DNA from: Brevundimonas subvibrioides
GTDB taxonomy: Bacteria; Pseudomonadota; Alphaproteobacteria; Caulobacterales; Caulobacteraceae
DNA: 64,000 nucleotides
Assembly: GCF_027271155.1 (NCBI RefSeq)
Contig: NZ_CP114542.1
Coordinates: 1,922,001 to 1,986,000, forward strand
Reading direction: 5' to 3'
Shown: positions 1-7,728 of the stretch, in pieces
How the letters are laid out: the number at the start of each line of letters is the position of its first letter
Position numbering within the stretch: position 1 is the stretch's first letter
Notes under the pieces: generated by a model
What the model saw: only the letters and a program-made list of their open reading frames with translations
The model's database searches: none
What the model was told of the DNA's origin: nothing
Position numbers and translations under genes: made by a program

Positions 1-50
1 CATCCTTGGTAAGGCTGAGGTCGTGGGTTCGATTCCCCCCGGCGGCACCA
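1..50 (+). tRNA. tRNA-Thr (GGT), 3' part only
   Basis: The 3' half of a tRNA is cut by the window edge. Visible are an anticodon loop TTGGTAA (anticodon GGT, threonine), the T-loop TTCGATT between G-rich and C-rich T-stem arms, the acceptor 3' strand CGGCGGC and an encoded ACCA end. The acceptor strand predicts a 5' end GCCGCCG, as in threonine tRNAs. One mismatch appears in the anticodon stem and one in the T stem, so the isotype rests mainly on the anticodon. Confidence 0.85.
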
Positions 51-60
51 TCTGAACGAT

Positions 61-90
61 AAAGGCCCGGTCGACAGACCGGGCCTTTTT
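61..90 (+). terminator. Rho-independent terminator of the tRNA gene
   Basis: The inverted repeat AAAGGCCCGGTC / GACCGGGCCTTT has a 4-nt loop and is followed by a T run. It begins 10 bases after the tRNA CCA end and is a textbook intrinsic terminator. It may also serve the convergent minus-strand gene that ends at 106. Confidence 0.85.
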
Positions 91-105
91 CATGGTTGCG
101 CGGGG

Positions 106-699
106 TCAGGGCGTGCGCCGGTCAGATTGCGGGTCTTGCCGTTCAGTGTCGCTTCCCGCCACCCTCACCCGCTCCTCGAAGACGGAGCCGTAAGGCGTCG
201 GGCGAACCCCGTTGAAATCCATGGGCCGATAATCGCGGTACCCGAACCCGTCGTAGGCAAAACCGGGGTAGCCATATCCATAGCCTGGATAGCCATACCC
301 GTAGCCGTAGCCACCGTAACCGTTCCGCGTCTGGGAGAAGCTCAGGTCCAGACGACCCTTCTCGCCGATGGGCAGGGACACGCCGACAGAGACTGCACTG
401 AAATCACCGGTCCCGACCGCGCCGCTTACGAAGCCGTGCATCTTGCGGTCATCCGCAGGCTCTCGATCGGAGGCGAATGGCGCGTCCGGGGCTGGACGGG
501 CCGCGATCCAGCGGTCGATCTGCTCGGCCGTGGTCAGGGACTGGATGGTCGGTGCGATCAGGGACGCATCCGGACGGGCGTCCGTCGTCGGTGCGACCGC
601 ACCCACCACCACCGAATCGGCCCCTTGCGGTGCCGTGGACACCACGCCATCCGGATCCGATGCGATCGCGAGACTGGTCAGAACGAGCAGGATCAGCAT
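106..699 (-). CDS. Secreted Gly/Tyr-rich protein of unknown function
   Basis: A 197-residue protein that starts with a short hydrophobic segment (residues 1-13, ending near IASD), read as a signal peptide. A low-complexity middle is followed by a segment that looks like beta-strands of an outer-membrane or surface protein (SVGVSLPIGEKGRLDLSFSQTRN). A run of Gly-Tyr repeats with Pro and Phe (about residues 128-155) and a charged tail complete it. A GGAG Shine-Dalgarno lies 8 bases upstream of the ATG. No enzyme motif is visible. It could be an envelope protein of the kind with YGYGY repeats, but I do not recognise the family. Confidence 0.6.
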   Translation of the reverse strand: MLILLVLTSLAIASDPDGVVSTAPQGADSVVVGAVAPTTDARPDASLIAPTIQSLTTAEQIDRWIAARPAPDAPFASDREPADDRKMHGFVSGAVGTGDFSAVSVGVSLPIGEKGRLDLSFSQTRNGYGGYGYGYGYPGYGYGYPGFAYDGFGYRDYRPMDFNGVRPTPYGSVFEERVRVAGSDTERQDPQSDRRTP

Positions 700-756
700 G
701 CCATCAACTCCACCACGCGCCTCATCCTAACCCGGATTGCGGCGGAACGGTGAAGA

Positions 757-1248
757 TCATGCGATCCCGTCGCCGCGCCCCAGCGGATCGGGCAAGGGGC
801 GGCCCTCTTCCACGAACTGAAGGGCGACCGAATTGATGCAGTACCGCAGGCCTGTGGGGGGCGGTCCGTCGGGAAAGACGTGGCCCTGATGGCTGCCGCA
901 CCGGGCGCAGGTCGTCTCGGTCCGCGTCATGCCGTAAGACCGGTCCACGATCGCGGTGACATGTGCCTCGTCCACCGGTTGGGTGAAGCTGGGCCAGCCG
1001 GTACCGCTCTCGAACTTGGTCGTCGCCTTGAACAGCGGCAGGCCGCATTCGCGACAGCAAAAGACGCCGGGCCGTTTTTCACCCAGCAGGACGCCGCAGA
1101 ACGGGGCCTCGGTGCCGTGGCTGAGGAGGACCCGCTTCTCCTCCGCGTTCAGATCAGCCTCCAGCGCCACGCGCTGGCTTTCGCTGGGCGGGGTCAGGTC
1201 AAAGCCGGCGGCGGAACGAAGGGCACGGGGGTCTGCGGTGTCTGTCAT
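757..1248 (-). CDS. msrB: Peptide-methionine (R)-S-oxide reductase
   Basis: MsrB reduces methionine-R-sulfoxide in proteins, repairing oxidative damage. The 163-residue protein has the two zinc-binding CxxC pairs (C65/C68 and C114/C117), the SGTGWPSF motif (residues 81-88) and the catalytic cysteine in RYCINS (C137). Length matches the single-domain family. The N-terminal 30 residues are a little longer than in minimal MsrB. No signal peptide is seen, so it should be cytoplasmic. No msrA is next to it; the gene stands alone, with a 288-bp non-coding stretch upstream. Confidence 0.93.
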   Translation of the reverse strand: MTDTADPRALRSAAGFDLTPPSESQRVALEADLNAEEKRVLLSHGTEAPFCGVLLGEKRPGVFCCRECGLPLFKATTKFESGTGWPSFTQPVDEAHVTAIVDRSYGMTRTETTCARCGSHQGHVFPDGPPPTGLRYCINSVALQFVEEGRPLPDPLGRGDGIA

Positions 1249-1387
1249 GGGTCGGAGATAGGCACGGCGGCATGGGCTTCCAACCCAAGTCCCGCTCCGG
1301 CATCGACGACCCCTCCCCCAGGTTCGCTGGACTCCGGGTGTGCAACGAAGTGCAATTAAACGTCTTTGAAATCAGGGTTTTGCACGC

Positions 1388-1414
1388 GATGGACTCGGTT
1401 TTTCGGAGTCCATC
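1388..1414. repeat. Inverted repeat carrying two GANTC sites in a 288-bp non-coding gap
   Basis: A perfect 9-bp inverted repeat (GATGGACTC / GAGTCCATC) encloses a 9-base loop. Each arm contains a GANTC pentamer (1392-1396 and 1406-1410), and a third GANTC lies at 1330-1334. GANTC is the CcrM methylation site in Caulobacterales. There is no T run after the repeat, so it is not an obvious terminator. The rest of the gap (1249-1536) contains the msrB promoter region and an AT-rich patch (about 1454-1493) that is striking in this GC-rich DNA. I see no gene in it. Confidence 0.5.
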
Positions 1415-1501
1415 CGACGCGGATCGATCCCGCCCGTAGAAGATCAGAGAATTCCGATAACTTATTGATCTAATATAATTTTCTACCCATTCGGCGTGCG
1501 G

Positions 1502-1528
1502 CCACCCTCCCCGTGACAGGGAGGGTGG
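1502..1528 (-). terminator. Hairpin after the S41 protease gene, probable terminator
   Basis: A perfect 10-bp GC-rich stem (CCACCCTCCC / GGGAGGGTGG) with a 7-base loop sits 9 bases beyond the stop codon of the minus-strand protease gene. It lacks a strong U-tract on the minus strand, so termination may be weak or the hairpin may only stabilise the 3' end. Confidence 0.5.
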
Positions 1529-1536
1529 TTATCGCC

Positions 1537-3027
1537 TCAGCTTCCGAACAGGGTCGCGACCCAGGCCCGGACGGCCGCCTCGTCGGCCGGATTGCCGACA
1601 TAGGCCAGGCCCTGCGCCGGAGTGAACGGCGTGTTGTTGGCGCGCTCGCGGCTGGTCCAGGCCTTGTGACCGTAGCTCAGATCGGAATAGTTGGACGGCA
1701 GGCGCGCGATGGTCGGCTCGATGAAGATGGTATCGGTCGCCGTCGTCGAGCCCGCGATGCGAACGTTCGGCAGCTTGGACAGCAGGTCCAGCGTGTCCAG
1801 GCACCCACCCGAGCAACCGGCATCGACCAGGACGACGACAGGGCCCTGAACCGGATTGGGTGCCCCCGTATCGGCCACGGCGGCCCGGCCCGGCAGGGTG
1901 AAGGTCTGTTGTCCCGCGGCGATCGCGGCATCGAAGGCCGCGACGATGGCCTGGGTCTGTTCGATCACCGGAGCGGCTTCCTGCACGAAGCGCGGATCCG
2001 CCTGCATGCGCCCCAGGGTATCGGCATACCATGTCCGGTTGCCCGGCGTGGCGCGATAGGTGATGGCCCCGGCCGCCGGCTGCCGGCTGACGGTGAACTC
2101 GGGCGTCCAGATGCGGTTGGCCAGGCCATAACCGCGCGCCGTCGACGTATAGGCCGACGCGCCGGACGCGGCACGCAGGTCCAGCACGAAGCCTTGCGGT
2201 CCCCGCAGGGCCGCGGCCTGTCCCTCGACCAGGACGTTGAAGGCATCCCACCCGGCGCTGTCGGCGAACGAATGCACATTGACCCACGGCCGCCCGTTGA
2301 CGGTTTCGATGCTCAGCGGCGTCGCCGACGGCATGTAGACGGTCGCGCGGTAAGCCGCTTCCAGGTCTCCGGCCGCCAGCGGGACGGGACGAAGCTCGGT
2401 CGCGCGCGGACGACCGCGGTCGCCACGCTTGAACTCGCAGGTCGACGGGACGCCTGCGGCAAACGGATTGTTCCGGTTCCACAGCAGGTACGGCGCCGAT
2501 GTGACGCGCCCGGCCTCGGTGTCCAGGTTGGCTTCCCACTTGTCGAGCTTGCCACGCGCATATTCCTCGATCGGCACGAGGTTGCAGCTGACGACGATGT
2601 CGCCCACCCGCGGCGCATTGCGGACGCCGGCCTTGACGTAGGTGACCTCATAGTGGCCGTTCCGCCATCCGGTCGTGATCCCCGGCCAGGAGATTCCGAA
2701 AAACGGCCCCAGGCTTTCGTAGGATGGCGTGATGGCGATGTTGGAATCCCGGAAGCCGGCCGCATAGTACCGCATCAGATAGGCGTGGCTGTCGCCGGAG
2801 TTCACCTGACCCAGACGGCCATTGGCATCCGCCAGGCCCGCGTCGATCCAGCCCCGGAAGCTGTCGCCCGCCGCGCCGGGAATGACGGCCGCCGGGTGGT
2901 TGTCGCGAAGGGCGTCGTGCGCTGCCTGCAGGTCGGTCCGGGCAAGGGCCCGGAAGTCCTGCGCAGACGCGGCACTCGCGCTCAAGGCAACGGCGGCCGC
3001 CGCAACGGCGGTCAGGAAACGGATCAT
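1537..3027 (-). CDS. Secreted S41-family (tail-specific protease-like) peptidase
   Basis: A 496-residue exported protein with a clear signal peptide (residues 1-22, cleavage near ASAQ). The C-terminal third carries the segment VVVLVDAGCSGGCLDTLDLL, which matches the strand-turn-helix around the nucleophilic serine of S41 / C-terminal processing peptidases. The region before it (VNVHSFAD, FVLDLRAASG) fits the clan's beta-strands. No PDZ domain is evident, which places it with periplasmic S41 relatives rather than classical Prc/CtpA. It presumably acts in the periplasm on an unknown substrate. It is separated by 124 bp from the aldolase gene upstream on the same strand. Confidence 0.75.
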   Translation of the reverse strand: MIRFLTAVAAAAVALSASAASAQDFRALARTDLQAAHDALRDNHPAAVIPGAAGDSFRGWIDAGLADANGRLGQVNSGDSHAYLMRYYAAGFRDSNIAITPSYESLGPFFGISWPGITTGWRNGHYEVTYVKAGVRNAPRVGDIVVSCNLVPIEEYARGKLDKWEANLDTEAGRVTSAPYLLWNRNNPFAAGVPSTCEFKRGDRGRPRATELRPVPLAAGDLEAAYRATVYMPSATPLSIETVNGRPWVNVHSFADSAGWDAFNVLVEGQAAALRGPQGFVLDLRAASGASAYTSTARGYGLANRIWTPEFTVSRQPAAGAITYRATPGNRTWYADTLGRMQADPRFVQEAAPVIEQTQAIVAAFDAAIAAGQQTFTLPGRAAVADTGAPNPVQGPVVVLVDAGCSGGCLDTLDLLSKLPNVRIAGSTTATDTIFIEPTIARLPSNYSDLSYGHKAWTSRERANNTPFTPAQGLAYVGNPADEAAVRAWVATLFGS

Positions 3028-3151
3028 GGGCGAACTCCAGGCCAGAAATCGTTGGTTCGGTCACGGGTTAAAGCCGATATGACTCGACCTTGCCAAGCCA
3101 CTACGGCGAAGGCGTGACAGTTCGCGTCGCAGGCGACCGGCTGAAGGGGCA

Positions 3152-4165
3152 CTAAAGACCTGCGATCGCCTCCAGCACCTCGTCCACGGCCTCTGCGGTC
3201 GTCGCCCAGGAGCATACGAAACGAACCGAGCCGTCGTCGAAGCGGTAACAGGCCCATCCCGCCGCATTGAGGGCCGCATGGGCCGTCGCAGGCATCCGCA
3301 CGAACACGGCATTGGCCTCGACCGGATGCGCCAGAATGAAGGACGAGCGCGTCGCAATACCGGTGGCCAGCCGCTGGGCCATCAGATTGGCGTGGGCGGC
3401 ACCGTCTTCCCACGCATGGCTCTCCAGCATCCCAAGGAAGGGCGCGGCCAGGAAGCGGCCTTTGGACGCCGTCTGCCCGGCCTGCTTCAGGCGGTTGTCC
3501 ACCCGACGCGCCAGGGACCTGTCGAACATCACGATCGCCTCGGTGCACAGCCCTCCGGCCTTGGCCCCGCCGAACACCAGAACATCGACGCCCAGCCGCG
3601 CGATCCGGGTCAGGTCGAACCCGGCCGCCGCCGCATTGGCCAGCCGCGCACCGTCCAGATGGACCCCGTAACCGCGCTCCTTCACCGGTTCGATCAGGTG
3701 CCGCAGCTCTTCCTCGGTATAGACGGTGCCGTATTCGGTGGATTGGGTCAGGCTGAGCGCCGCCGGCGGCTGGCGATGTCCGACCTCGGGCTCGTCGAGC
3801 GCCGCCTCCAGCGCGCGCACGTCGATCTTGCCCGACAGGCCGGGCAGGCCGATCAGGCCGACGCCCTGCCCGAAGAATCCCGGCGCGCCTGTCTCGTCGG
3901 TGCAGACGTGGGCGGCATGGTGGGCCAGAACCGCCTCGTGCGGATAGGCCAGCATCGACAGGGCGATGGCATTGGCGGCCGTACCGGAAAAGACGAAGCG
4001 AATCTCGGCATCCGCATCCAGGCGGCGGCGGATCTGGTCGGCCGCGCGCGCCGTAATGTCGTCGGCCCCGTAGGCGCGGGCGTAGTCGGCGTTGGCCTCA
4101 ATGAGGCCGCGCAGCGCGGCCGGTGCCATCCCTGCAGTGTTGTCGGAACCGAAATCGTAGCGCAT
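3152..4165 (-). CDS. ltaE: Low-specificity L-threonine aldolase / beta-eliminating lyase family
   Basis: A PLP enzyme of the threonine aldolase family that splits L-threonine or L-allo-threonine into glycine and acetaldehyde. Visible family marks are FSGTAANAIALS (residues 59-70, phosphate binding), AHHAAHVCTDE (81-91, the histidine that stacks on PLP), HLDGAR (169-174, aspartate contacting the pyridine nitrogen) and FGGAKAGG with the Schiff-base lysine K202. The 337 residues are normal for the family. It lies 6 bp downstream of the mechanosensitive channel gene on the same strand, so the two are likely co-transcribed. Confidence 0.92.
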   Translation of the reverse strand: MRYDFGSDNTAGMAPAALRGLIEANADYARAYGADDITARAADQIRRRLDADAEIRFVFSGTAANAIALSMLAYPHEAVLAHHAAHVCTDETGAPGFFGQGVGLIGLPGLSGKIDVRALEAALDEPEVGHRQPPAALSLTQSTEYGTVYTEEELRHLIEPVKERGYGVHLDGARLANAAAAGFDLTRIARLGVDVLVFGGAKAGGLCTEAIVMFDRSLARRVDNRLKQAGQTASKGRFLAAPFLGMLESHAWEDGAAHANLMAQRLATGIATRSSFILAHPVEANAVFVRMPATAHAALNAAGWACYRFDDGSVRFVCSWATTAEAVDEVLEAIAGL

Positions 4166-4171
4166 CGTCGG

Positions 4172-5161
4172 TCAGGCCTCGTTCTGGTCGCCGTCGCGAC
4201 CGCTGTCGAACCCGGCGCTGCGCGGATTCGAGCGCGCGCGCAAACCCGGCTGACCCTCGGCCGCCCCGGGCACCTGCGCACCGTTGTCGCCATAGGGCAC
4301 CGCGACCTGGTGCGGGAATGGAATCTCGATGCCAGCGGCGTCCAGCGCCTCCTTCGCCGCCTGGAACACGTCCGCCCGCGTCTGCCAGTAGTCGTCGGAC
4401 CGGGTCCAGGCCGTCAGCGTGACCTCGACCGAGCTGTCCAGCAGGTCCGTGACCCCGGCCCACGGCGCAGGATCGGCCAGGACCTTGTCCTGGGCTGCGG
4501 CGGCAGCCGTCAGAGCGTCCCTGGCCGTATTCAGATTGTCGCCGTAGCCGACGCTGATCTTCAGCTCCATGCGCCGGTTCTTCTGTCCGGACAGGTTCAG
4601 AATGAAGTCGCCGAAAACCTTTCCGTTCGGGGCCATGATCTTCACATTGTTGGCGTCGGCCAGCTGGGTGAAGAACAGGTCCAGCCGCTGCACCTTGCCG
4701 ATGTGACCGCCGATGTTGACCAGGTCCCCCACGCGGTAGGGCCTCAGGATCAGCAGCATCACCCCCGCCGCCACATTCGACAGCGTGCCCTGCAACGCCA
4801 GACCGACCGCCAGCGATGCCGCGCCCAGCACCGCGATGATCGAGGTCGTCTGGACCCCCAGACGCTGGAGCACGGCGATGAAGCCGACCAGGAAGACGAC
4901 GACGCGCACGACCTGCACGGCGAAGCTGAGCACCGTCGGATCGTGCCGGAAGCCCTTGACCCGGCCCAGCGCCTTGCGCGTCGCAGACGCCGCCCACCGC
5001 GCGGCGAAGACGGTCGCGGCGAAGATCGCCAGGGCGATGGCCAGATTGACCGCGAAGTCGCCCGCCATCTGGGTCATCCTGGCCATCATGGCCACGTCGA
5101 GCGTCGTCGCCTGCTGGCCCGCCACGATCAGGCCGTTCAAGGGGTTCCGGGTCGAAAGCAT
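4172..5161 (-). CDS. MscS-family mechanosensitive ion channel
   Basis: A small-conductance mechanosensitive channel of the inner membrane that releases solutes on hypo-osmotic shock. The 329 residues hold three membrane segments (about 36-57, 78-98 and 105-137). The third is the pore helix, with the typical Ala/Gly pattern (SIIAVLGAASLAVGLALQG). It continues into the beta domain (LILRPYRVGDLVNIGG). The C-terminal tail after about residue 285 is low complexity and acidic. It is the first gene of a probable two-gene unit with ltaE. Confidence 0.93.
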   Translation of the reverse strand: MLSTRNPLNGLIVAGQQATTLDVAMMARMTQMAGDFAVNLAIALAIFAATVFAARWAASATRKALGRVKGFRHDPTVLSFAVQVVRVVVFLVGFIAVLQRLGVQTTSIIAVLGAASLAVGLALQGTLSNVAAGVMLLILRPYRVGDLVNIGGHIGKVQRLDLFFTQLADANNVKIMAPNGKVFGDFILNLSGQKNRRMELKISVGYGDNLNTARDALTAAAAAQDKVLADPAPWAGVTDLLDSSVEVTLTAWTRSDDYWQTRADVFQAAKEALDAAGIEIPFPHQVAVPYGDNGAQVPGAAEGQPGLRARSNPRSAGFDSGRDGDQNEA

Positions 5162-5274
5162 GCGGGCGGTCTAACGCCTTGGACAGGGATTGGAACCCGT
5201 CGGATCGCAAATCGACCTCTCGACGGGGACCGCGGGCGGCCTCAGACTGCTTGATTGCGGCGGAGTGCGTGCCT

Positions 5275-5895
5275 TTGAAGAAGTCCTCGCTCACCGTCGG
5301 TGTCGATGTGCCCTGGGTTACCAGCTGGACCGAAGAACCGATCCAGGGCGTCCGGCCTTGCGCGTCGGTCGGCGGGCGTCTGGCCCTGACGCAGCGCGAA
5401 CACCCGGGTTACGGCCGCCCGGAGTATTCCAGAAACCACCTGCTGCGACAGCGCCTGACGGTCTCCCGGATGCTGTGCCCCATGTGCGGGGAGCCGACCG
5501 GTCCCGACGACCGCGTGACACAGGTCGCGCGCCGCATCCCGGCCGGTCGCCTGCGGGCCTCGGGCCGCGGTGCCGACCTGTCGCCGCGCATCGCCGACGC
5601 GCAGGTCCTGATCGATGCGGGGGCGATCGCGCCGCTGCATCGCCGCTGCTCGGACCTGTCGCTTCAGCATTGCCCGCACCTGCGCGCCGAACCGAACATC
5701 GACGTCCAGCCCTTCCCGGCCCGGTGGACCATCCTGCCCCTGCTGATCGAGGCGACCGCTCCGGCTCCTGCCGGAAACGCCCTGATGCGCAACATGACCG
5801 CACCCGCATCGGTGCCCGTCGTCACCTTTCTGCAGATTTGCGGCGTGTCCGAAGACGTTGACCGAGCCTGGCGCACGAAGCGCAAGGCCGGCTAG
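5275..5895 (+). CDS. Conserved hypothetical protein with a putative Cys/His metal site
   Basis: A 206-residue protein that I cannot assign to a named family. It has a CPMCG knuckle (C68/C71) and, about 50 residues on, LHRRC (C125) and QHCPH (C133, H135). This arrangement could bind one zinc ion in a treble-clef or ribbon-like fold. I chose a TTG start at 5275, because a GGAG element lies 9 bases upstream and the protein then begins KKSSLTVGVDVPWV. A GTG at 5269 and a TTG at 5179 are alternatives in the same frame. It converges with the DNA ligase gene, sharing 4 bp at the stop codons. Confidence 0.65.
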   Translation: MKKSSLTVGVDVPWVTSWTEEPIQGVRPCASVGGRLALTQREHPGYGRPEYSRNHLLRQRLTVSRMLCPMCGEPTGPDDRVTQVARRIPAGRLRASGRGADLSPRIADAQVLIDAGAIAPLHRRCSDLSLQHCPHLRAEPNIDVQPFPARWTILPLLIEATAPAPAGNALMRNMTAPASVPVVTFLQICGVSEDVDRAWRTKRKAG

Positions 5896-7583
5896 CCCGC
5901 TTTCGCCAGGCGCCCTCCACCACCCTCGATGGCGTCAAGCAAATCCATGACCTCCCCGATCGTCGCGGCCTCGCGCGCCGGCTTGTCCCAACGGATTCGC
6001 CCGATCCGGGGAAAGCGCATGGCGACGCCCGACTTGTGGCGGGGCGACCGGTTCAGACCCTCGAAAGCGATCTCCAGAACCAGCCCGAAATCCCGCTCGG
6101 CCCGCACCGAGCGCACAGGCCCGAAGCGGTCGATCGTGTGGTCGCGCACGAACTTGTCGAGCTGTTTCAGCTCCTCGTCGGTAAACCCGAAATAGGCCTT
6201 GCCGACGGGCGTCAGCGGACCCTCTGGCGTCCAGACCCCGAAGGTGAAGTCGGAATAGAAGCTGGAGCGTTTTCCGTGGCCGCGCTGGGCGTACATCAGG
6301 ACGCAGTCGATCGCGTGCGGATCGCGCTTCCACTTGAACCACGGGCCTTTGGGGCGCCCCGCGACATAGGGGCTGTCCCAACGCTTCAGCATCAGACCTT
6401 CGGCCGCCGCCCCGACCGGCGGGTCGGCGCGCAATATGCCCAGGGCCTCCCAGCTGTCGTAATCGACGACGGGCGACAGATGCAGCCGGTCGCCGGCGTG
6501 CGCCGCCACCATGGCTTCCAGCAGCGCGCGTCGCTCTCGCAAGGAACGCGACCGCAGGTCCTCGCCATCCAGCGCCAGGGCGTCATAGGCCACGATGGCC
6601 GCAGGATAGGCGGCCATGGTTCTGGCATCGACCGTCTTCCGGTTCAGCCGCTGCTGCAGGTCCCCGAACGGCGCGACCTGTCCGTCGCGCCAGACGAGCA
6701 GCTCGCCGTCGATCGCCCCTTCAAAACTCAGACCCGCCGTGACGTCGCCGAAACTCCCTGAAATCTCGTCGCCGGTCCGGGAGTACAGCTTCATCACCCC
6801 CTGCTCGCGAACGGCCTGGACACGGATGCCATCCCATTTCCATTCGGCGGCGTAGTCGGAAGGGGAAAGCCTCGCAAAATCGACAGCCTCATCAATCGCG
6901 ACCGCCAGCATGACCGGGCGAAACCGGCCGGGCGCGTCCGGACTCGGTCGCTCCGCCCTCCCCTCCAGCCAGGCAAACAAGTCCGCGTAGGGCGGCTCCA
7001 GCCCGTGCCACACCTCCTCGATCTCGGACACGTCGACGGCCTCCAGCGCGACGACCGCCTCGTCGCCTGCAGGATCCGGAGCGGCGGACACCACAGCCGG
7101 CCGCACCATGGCGGTTGCCGTCTTCGCCAGTCGTGCCGACAGCCCGACCCGCAATGCGCCCGTCACCAGCTTCAGCAGCGCCCATCGTCCCTTGGGGGCC
7201 AGGGCGTCCAGCCACCCCTCGATCAGGCCTTGAACCTCGCCGCGCTTGGCACAGGACAGGGCATCCACGATCTCACCCAGTTCGGGCTCGCGGTTGTGGC
7301 GGTGTTCAGGGTTGCCGGGCCAGATCAGGGCCACCGTTTCGGCCAGGTCGCCGACATAGTCGTAGGACCAGCGGAACAGCACCGGATCGACCCGTGCCTC
7401 GACCGCACGGCGGATCATGGCCGGCTTGGCCGCGTCGAAACTGAGCTCTCCGGTCAGGGCTGCGAGCGCCCAGCCCCTGTCGGGATCGGGCGTGACGCGC
7501 AGATAGTCCCGCAGGAGCACCAGCTTGGCATTCCGCGATCCCGTCAGCGACAGGCGATCCAGCAGTTCGGCGAAGGCGCGCAT
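5892..7583 (-). CDS. ATP-dependent DNA ligase (cisplatin-damage-response type)
   Basis: The enzyme seals nicks in DNA using ATP. The 563 residues comprise an N-terminal helical DNA-binding domain (about 1-215), an adenylation domain with the AMP-accepting lysine in KWDG (K249) and motif V (WFKWKR), and an OB-fold ending near residue 545. Length and layout match the stand-alone ATP ligases that in many proteobacteria sit beside an exonuclease and a DEXH helicase and were named for the cisplatin response. Those partners are not next to it here: a histidine kinase is upstream and a hypothetical gene downstream. Confidence 0.9.
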   Translation of the reverse strand: MRAFAELLDRLSLTGSRNAKLVLLRDYLRVTPDPDRGWALAALTGELSFDAAKPAMIRRAVEARVDPVLFRWSYDYVGDLAETVALIWPGNPEHRHNREPELGEIVDALSCAKRGEVQGLIEGWLDALAPKGRWALLKLVTGALRVGLSARLAKTATAMVRPAVVSAAPDPAGDEAVVALEAVDVSEIEEVWHGLEPPYADLFAWLEGRAERPSPDAPGRFRPVMLAVAIDEAVDFARLSPSDYAAEWKWDGIRVQAVREQGVMKLYSRTGDEISGSFGDVTAGLSFEGAIDGELLVWRDGQVAPFGDLQQRLNRKTVDARTMAAYPAAIVAYDALALDGEDLRSRSLRERRALLEAMVAAHAGDRLHLSPVVDYDSWEALGILRADPPVGAAAEGLMLKRWDSPYVAGRPKGPWFKWKRDPHAIDCVLMYAQRGHGKRSSFYSDFTFGVWTPEGPLTPVGKAYFGFTDEELKQLDKFVRDHTIDRFGPVRSVRAERDFGLVLEIAFEGLNRSPRHKSGVAMRFPRIGRIRWDKPAREAATIGEVMDLLDAIEGGGGRLAKAG

Positions 7584-7616
7584 GAAGCCTCATCTAGCCA
7601 CAGGCCACTCCAAACG

Positions 7617-7648
7617 CGAAAACGCCCCGGAAGTCTCCCCCCCGGGGC
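7617..7648 (-). terminator. Terminator of the hybrid histidine kinase gene
   Basis: On the minus strand the hairpin GCCCCGG / CCGGGGC, with an 11-base loop, is followed by GTTTTCG. It lies about 80 bases past the kinase stop codon and before the ligase start codon at 7583, which indicates that the two genes are separate units. Confidence 0.6.
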
Positions 7649-7728
7649 TCAGAACGCTCGCTCGGCCTCGCCGCATCGCCCCGGGGCTCATGCCCTGCGC
7701 CGAATCTGCGGGGCCCGTCTGGTCCAGG

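Noticed and set aside
1513..3117. A long plus-strand open frame opposite the S41 protease gene
   Set aside because: It is Arg/Gly/Asp-rich with no recognisable motif, whereas the minus strand gives a signal peptide and an S41 motif. It arises from GC-rich codon bias on the opposite strand.
3278..5254. A 658-codon plus-strand open frame opposite ltaE and mscS
   Set aside because: It spans two clear minus-strand genes and has no family motif.
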